DNA of 5,501 nucleotides. It comes from JBBSWB01 sp038046465 (GTDB lineage: Archaea; Nanobdellota; Nanobdellia; Woesearchaeales; GW2011-AR9). Below, one piece after another: positions 5,000 to 5,501 of the stretch (its first letter is position 1; every line of letters begins with the position of its first letter). The notes beneath the pieces are model-generated. The model was not told the origin of the DNA. It made no database searches and worked only from the letters and a program-made list of their open reading frames with translations. Where the stretch lies: NCBI GenBank assembly GCA_038046465.1, contig JBBSWB010000038.1, forward strand, positions 1-5,501, read 5' to 3'. The position numbers and the translations under genes were made by a program.

Positions 5000-5060
5000 T
5001 TTTTGCCAAATCAATCGAGCGAAGCGAGAGTAATGATTTTCTCTAAGAAAATGGCAAAAA
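5000..5060. repeat. Gene-less unit closed by a 9-bp inverted repeat
   Basis: TTTTTGCCA (5000-5008) and TGGCAAAAA (5052-5060) are exact inverted repeats 43 bases apart. The left arm follows GAGAAG and the right arm ends on the first base of site D, exactly as for the gene-bearing units. Inside are the mini-palindrome at 5008-5039 and a second stem ATTTTC/GAAAAT (5036-5052). It could be an empty or decayed cassette, or encode a small structured RNA. Confidence 0.65.
5008..5039. repeat. AT-armed mini-palindrome with CGAGCGAAGCGAG core
   Basis: Arms AAATCA (5008-5013) and TGATTT (5034-5039) enclose CGAGCGAAGCGAG. The core includes GCGAAGC, a heptamer known to form an unusually stable single-stranded DNA mini-hairpin. 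It is the counterpart of 2173-2210. Confidence 0.5.
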
Positions 5061-5087
5061 TTGAAGTTAATTCCTGTTATGTCTCCC
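5060..5087 (+). repeat. dif-like recombination site D (11-6-11)
   Basis: Left arm ATTGAAGTTAA (5060-5070), spacer TTCCTG, right arm TTATGTCTCCC (5077-5087). The left arm differs from A and C at two positions. Confidence 0.57.
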
Positions 5088-5117
5088 GACGACTGAAAGG
5101 AGGAGAGCGCAGCGGGG

Positions 5118-5136
5118 CAAAATCCGAAGGATTTTG
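5118..5136. repeat. Hairpin block of junction D
   Basis: Perfect 8-bp stem CAAAATCC/GGATTTTG around triloop GAA, preceded by a weaker CTCC/GGAG stem (5083-5102). It is followed by AG and then the left arm of the next unit. There is no T tract, and no gene ends here, so it is not a terminator. Confidence 0.65.
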
Positions 5137-5138
5137 AG

Positions 5139-5149
5139 TTCTGGTGTGC
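5139..5149. repeat. Left inverted-repeat arm of the orphan-gene unit
   Basis: TTCTGGTGTGC is an exact 11-bp inverted match to GCACACCAGAA at 5431-5441, on the other side of promoter and gene. It follows GAG, like other left arms. Confidence 0.72.
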
Positions 5150-5151
5150 AT

Positions 5152-5167
5152 CCGAAAGTTTTAATAA
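5152..5167 (+). promoter_or_regulatory. BRE/TATA promoter of the orphan gene
   Basis: CCGAAAG followed by TTTTAATAA, centred 26 nt before the ATG at 5189. The BRE-like element is the same as at the arsR promoter. The message is probably leaderless. Confidence 0.62.
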
Positions 5168-5188
5168 TTATTAGAATTCCTTCTGTTT

Positions 5189-5431
5189 ATGGTCTTAGAA
5201 ATTTTAATTTTAGCATATAAATCTGGAAGAGAAGCAGGTCGGATAAATAGAAGGGCAGAATTATTAGATGATGAGCTGGGAGATTATCGTAAAAAATATG
5301 GATATACTCCTTCGAAAAGATTTTCAGAATTAGTGGGGCTATGGAAAGAAAGAGATAGGATAGTGCCTCCAGAAGGAATTCTTAATCAAATTGCTTACGA
5401 ATTCGGATATAATGTAAGTGATTCTTTTTAG
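5189..5431 (+). CDS. Hypothetical 80-residue protein
   Basis: I do not recognise this protein. It is 80 residues, charged, with no membrane segment after the first helix and no cysteines. The N-terminal part (MVLEILILAYKSGREAGRINRR) is shown here only as positions 1-22 in description: hydrophobic 2-9, then basic and helical; 23-36 is acidic (AELLDDELGDYRKK) and 37-80 contains SELVGLWKERDRIVPPEG and ends in FGYNVSDSF. A helical, DNA- or protein-binding role would be a guess. Evidence that it is real: its own BRE/TATA promoter at the right distance, normal AT-rich codon use and its position exactly between the 11-bp inverted repeats, with the last base of the TAG stop being the first base of the right arm. 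Confidence 0.65.
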   Translation: MVLEILILAYKSGREAGRINRRAELLDDELGDYRKKYGYTPSKRFSELVGLWKERDRIVPPEGILNQIAYEFGYNVSDSF

Positions 5432-5441
5432 CACACCAGAA
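5431..5441. repeat. Right inverted-repeat arm of the orphan-gene unit
   Basis: GCACACCAGAA, exact inverted partner of 5139-5149. It begins on the last base of the stop codon and ends on the first base of dif-like site E. Confidence 0.72.
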
Positions 5442-5468
5442 TTAGACATAATGCATGTTATGCAAGTT
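5441..5468 (+). repeat. dif-like recombination site E (11-6-11)
   Basis: Left arm ATTAGACATAA (5441-5451), spacer TGCATG, right arm TTATGCAAGTT (5458-5468). CATAA/TTATG are exact inverted repeats around the spacer. This is the most divergent left arm of the five, but the closest to bacterial dif half-sites, which commonly show CATAA and TTATG at the inner ends. Confidence 0.58.
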
Positions 5469-5488
5469 TCGACCTTTACGGGAGAAAC
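5466..5488. repeat. Hairpin block of junction E
   Basis: Stem GTTTC/GAAAC continues through two G-A mismatches (5471/5483 and 5472/5482, a tandem GA/GA motif) into CC/GG with loop TTTAC. It follows site E just as hairpins follow the other sites. Confidence 0.45.
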
Positions 5489-5501
5489 CGAAAATTCATA
5501 A
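5488..5501 (+). promoter_or_regulatory. Possible truncated promoter at window edge
   Basis: CCGAAA followed by ATTCATAA repeats the BRE-TATA arrangement of the arsR and 5189 promoters and may serve a gene starting about 20-25 bases beyond the window. Confidence 0.25.

Larger units (their letters stand above)
4846..5188. other. 343-bp gene-free, structured stretch
   Basis: No convincing coding region on either strand. In order it holds the right arm of the ArsR unit, dif-like site C with a 7-bp hairpin, a gene-less unit closed by a 9-bp inverted repeat, dif-like site D with an 8-bp hairpin, the left arm of the 5189 unit and that gene's promoter. It is clearly richer in G+C than the genes around it. 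Confidence 0.8.

Noticed and set aside
3728..5087. Classical integron attC sites
   Set aside because: GTTA is present, but the full RYYYAAC ... GTTRRRY pair in the usual hairpin layout is not found, and the 11-6-11 arms fit a dif-type site better. A folded-site recombinase is still possible.
2102..5468. CRISPR array
   Set aside because: The repeats are imperfect, irregularly spaced (about 130 to 1600 bp) and separate genes rather than short spacers.

Overview
The window looks like an AT-rich archaeal genome, most likely a small-genome (DPANN/Woesearchaeota-like) lineage. The lineage is an inference; archaeal origin rests on the promoters. Six of six transcription-unit starts have a purine-rich BRE-like stretch plus a TATA box centred about 25-28 nt before the start codon, the spacing of leaderless archaeal mRNAs. 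Genes inside the one clear operon instead carry Shine-Dalgarno sequences (AGGG, AGGTGA).

Layout. 1-2101 holds four compact, separately promoted genes: an HD-domain phosphohydrolase (+), an Imm-5-like putative immunity protein (-), a SemiSWEET sugar transporter (-) and TspO (-, TTG start). 2102-3754 holds a miniature two-domain UvrA-like ABC ATPase (-). 3755-4931 holds an ArsR regulator with its own operator, a SHOCT membrane protein and a DsrE-family sulfur protein (+, one operon). 4932-5138 is non-coding and strongly structured. 5139-5441 carries an 80-residue orphan gene (+). 5442-5501 starts another junction.

The main observation is at the junctions. Five sites (A-E, starting at 2102, 3728, 4931, 5060 and 5441) share an 11-bp left arm close to ATTGAAACTAA, a 5-6-bp spacer and an 11-bp right arm starting TTA, roughly the reverse complement of the left arm. 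This 11-6-11 plan is that of Xer/dif recombination sites; all five point the same way. The segment between each pair of neighbouring sites is closed by its own, segment-specific inverted repeat (17+17/18 bp for the ABC gene, 9+14/15 bp for the ArsR operon, 9 bp for a gene-less unit, 11 bp for the orphan gene). The right arm of each repeat ends exactly on the first base of the next site. The left arm starts after a 30-60 bp hairpin block that usually ends in AAG or GAG.

I read this as an array of gene cassettes, each bracketed by inverted repeats and separated by dif-like sites, perhaps worked by the host XerA-type recombinase. It resembles the pdif modules of bacterial plasmids in principle, but has features I do not know from them. 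The cassette genes (small membrane transporters, an immunity-like protein, a degenerate ABC ATPase, an ArsR/DsrE stress operon, an orphan) fit accessory cargo. No recombinase gene lies in the window, so the mechanism is a hypothesis.
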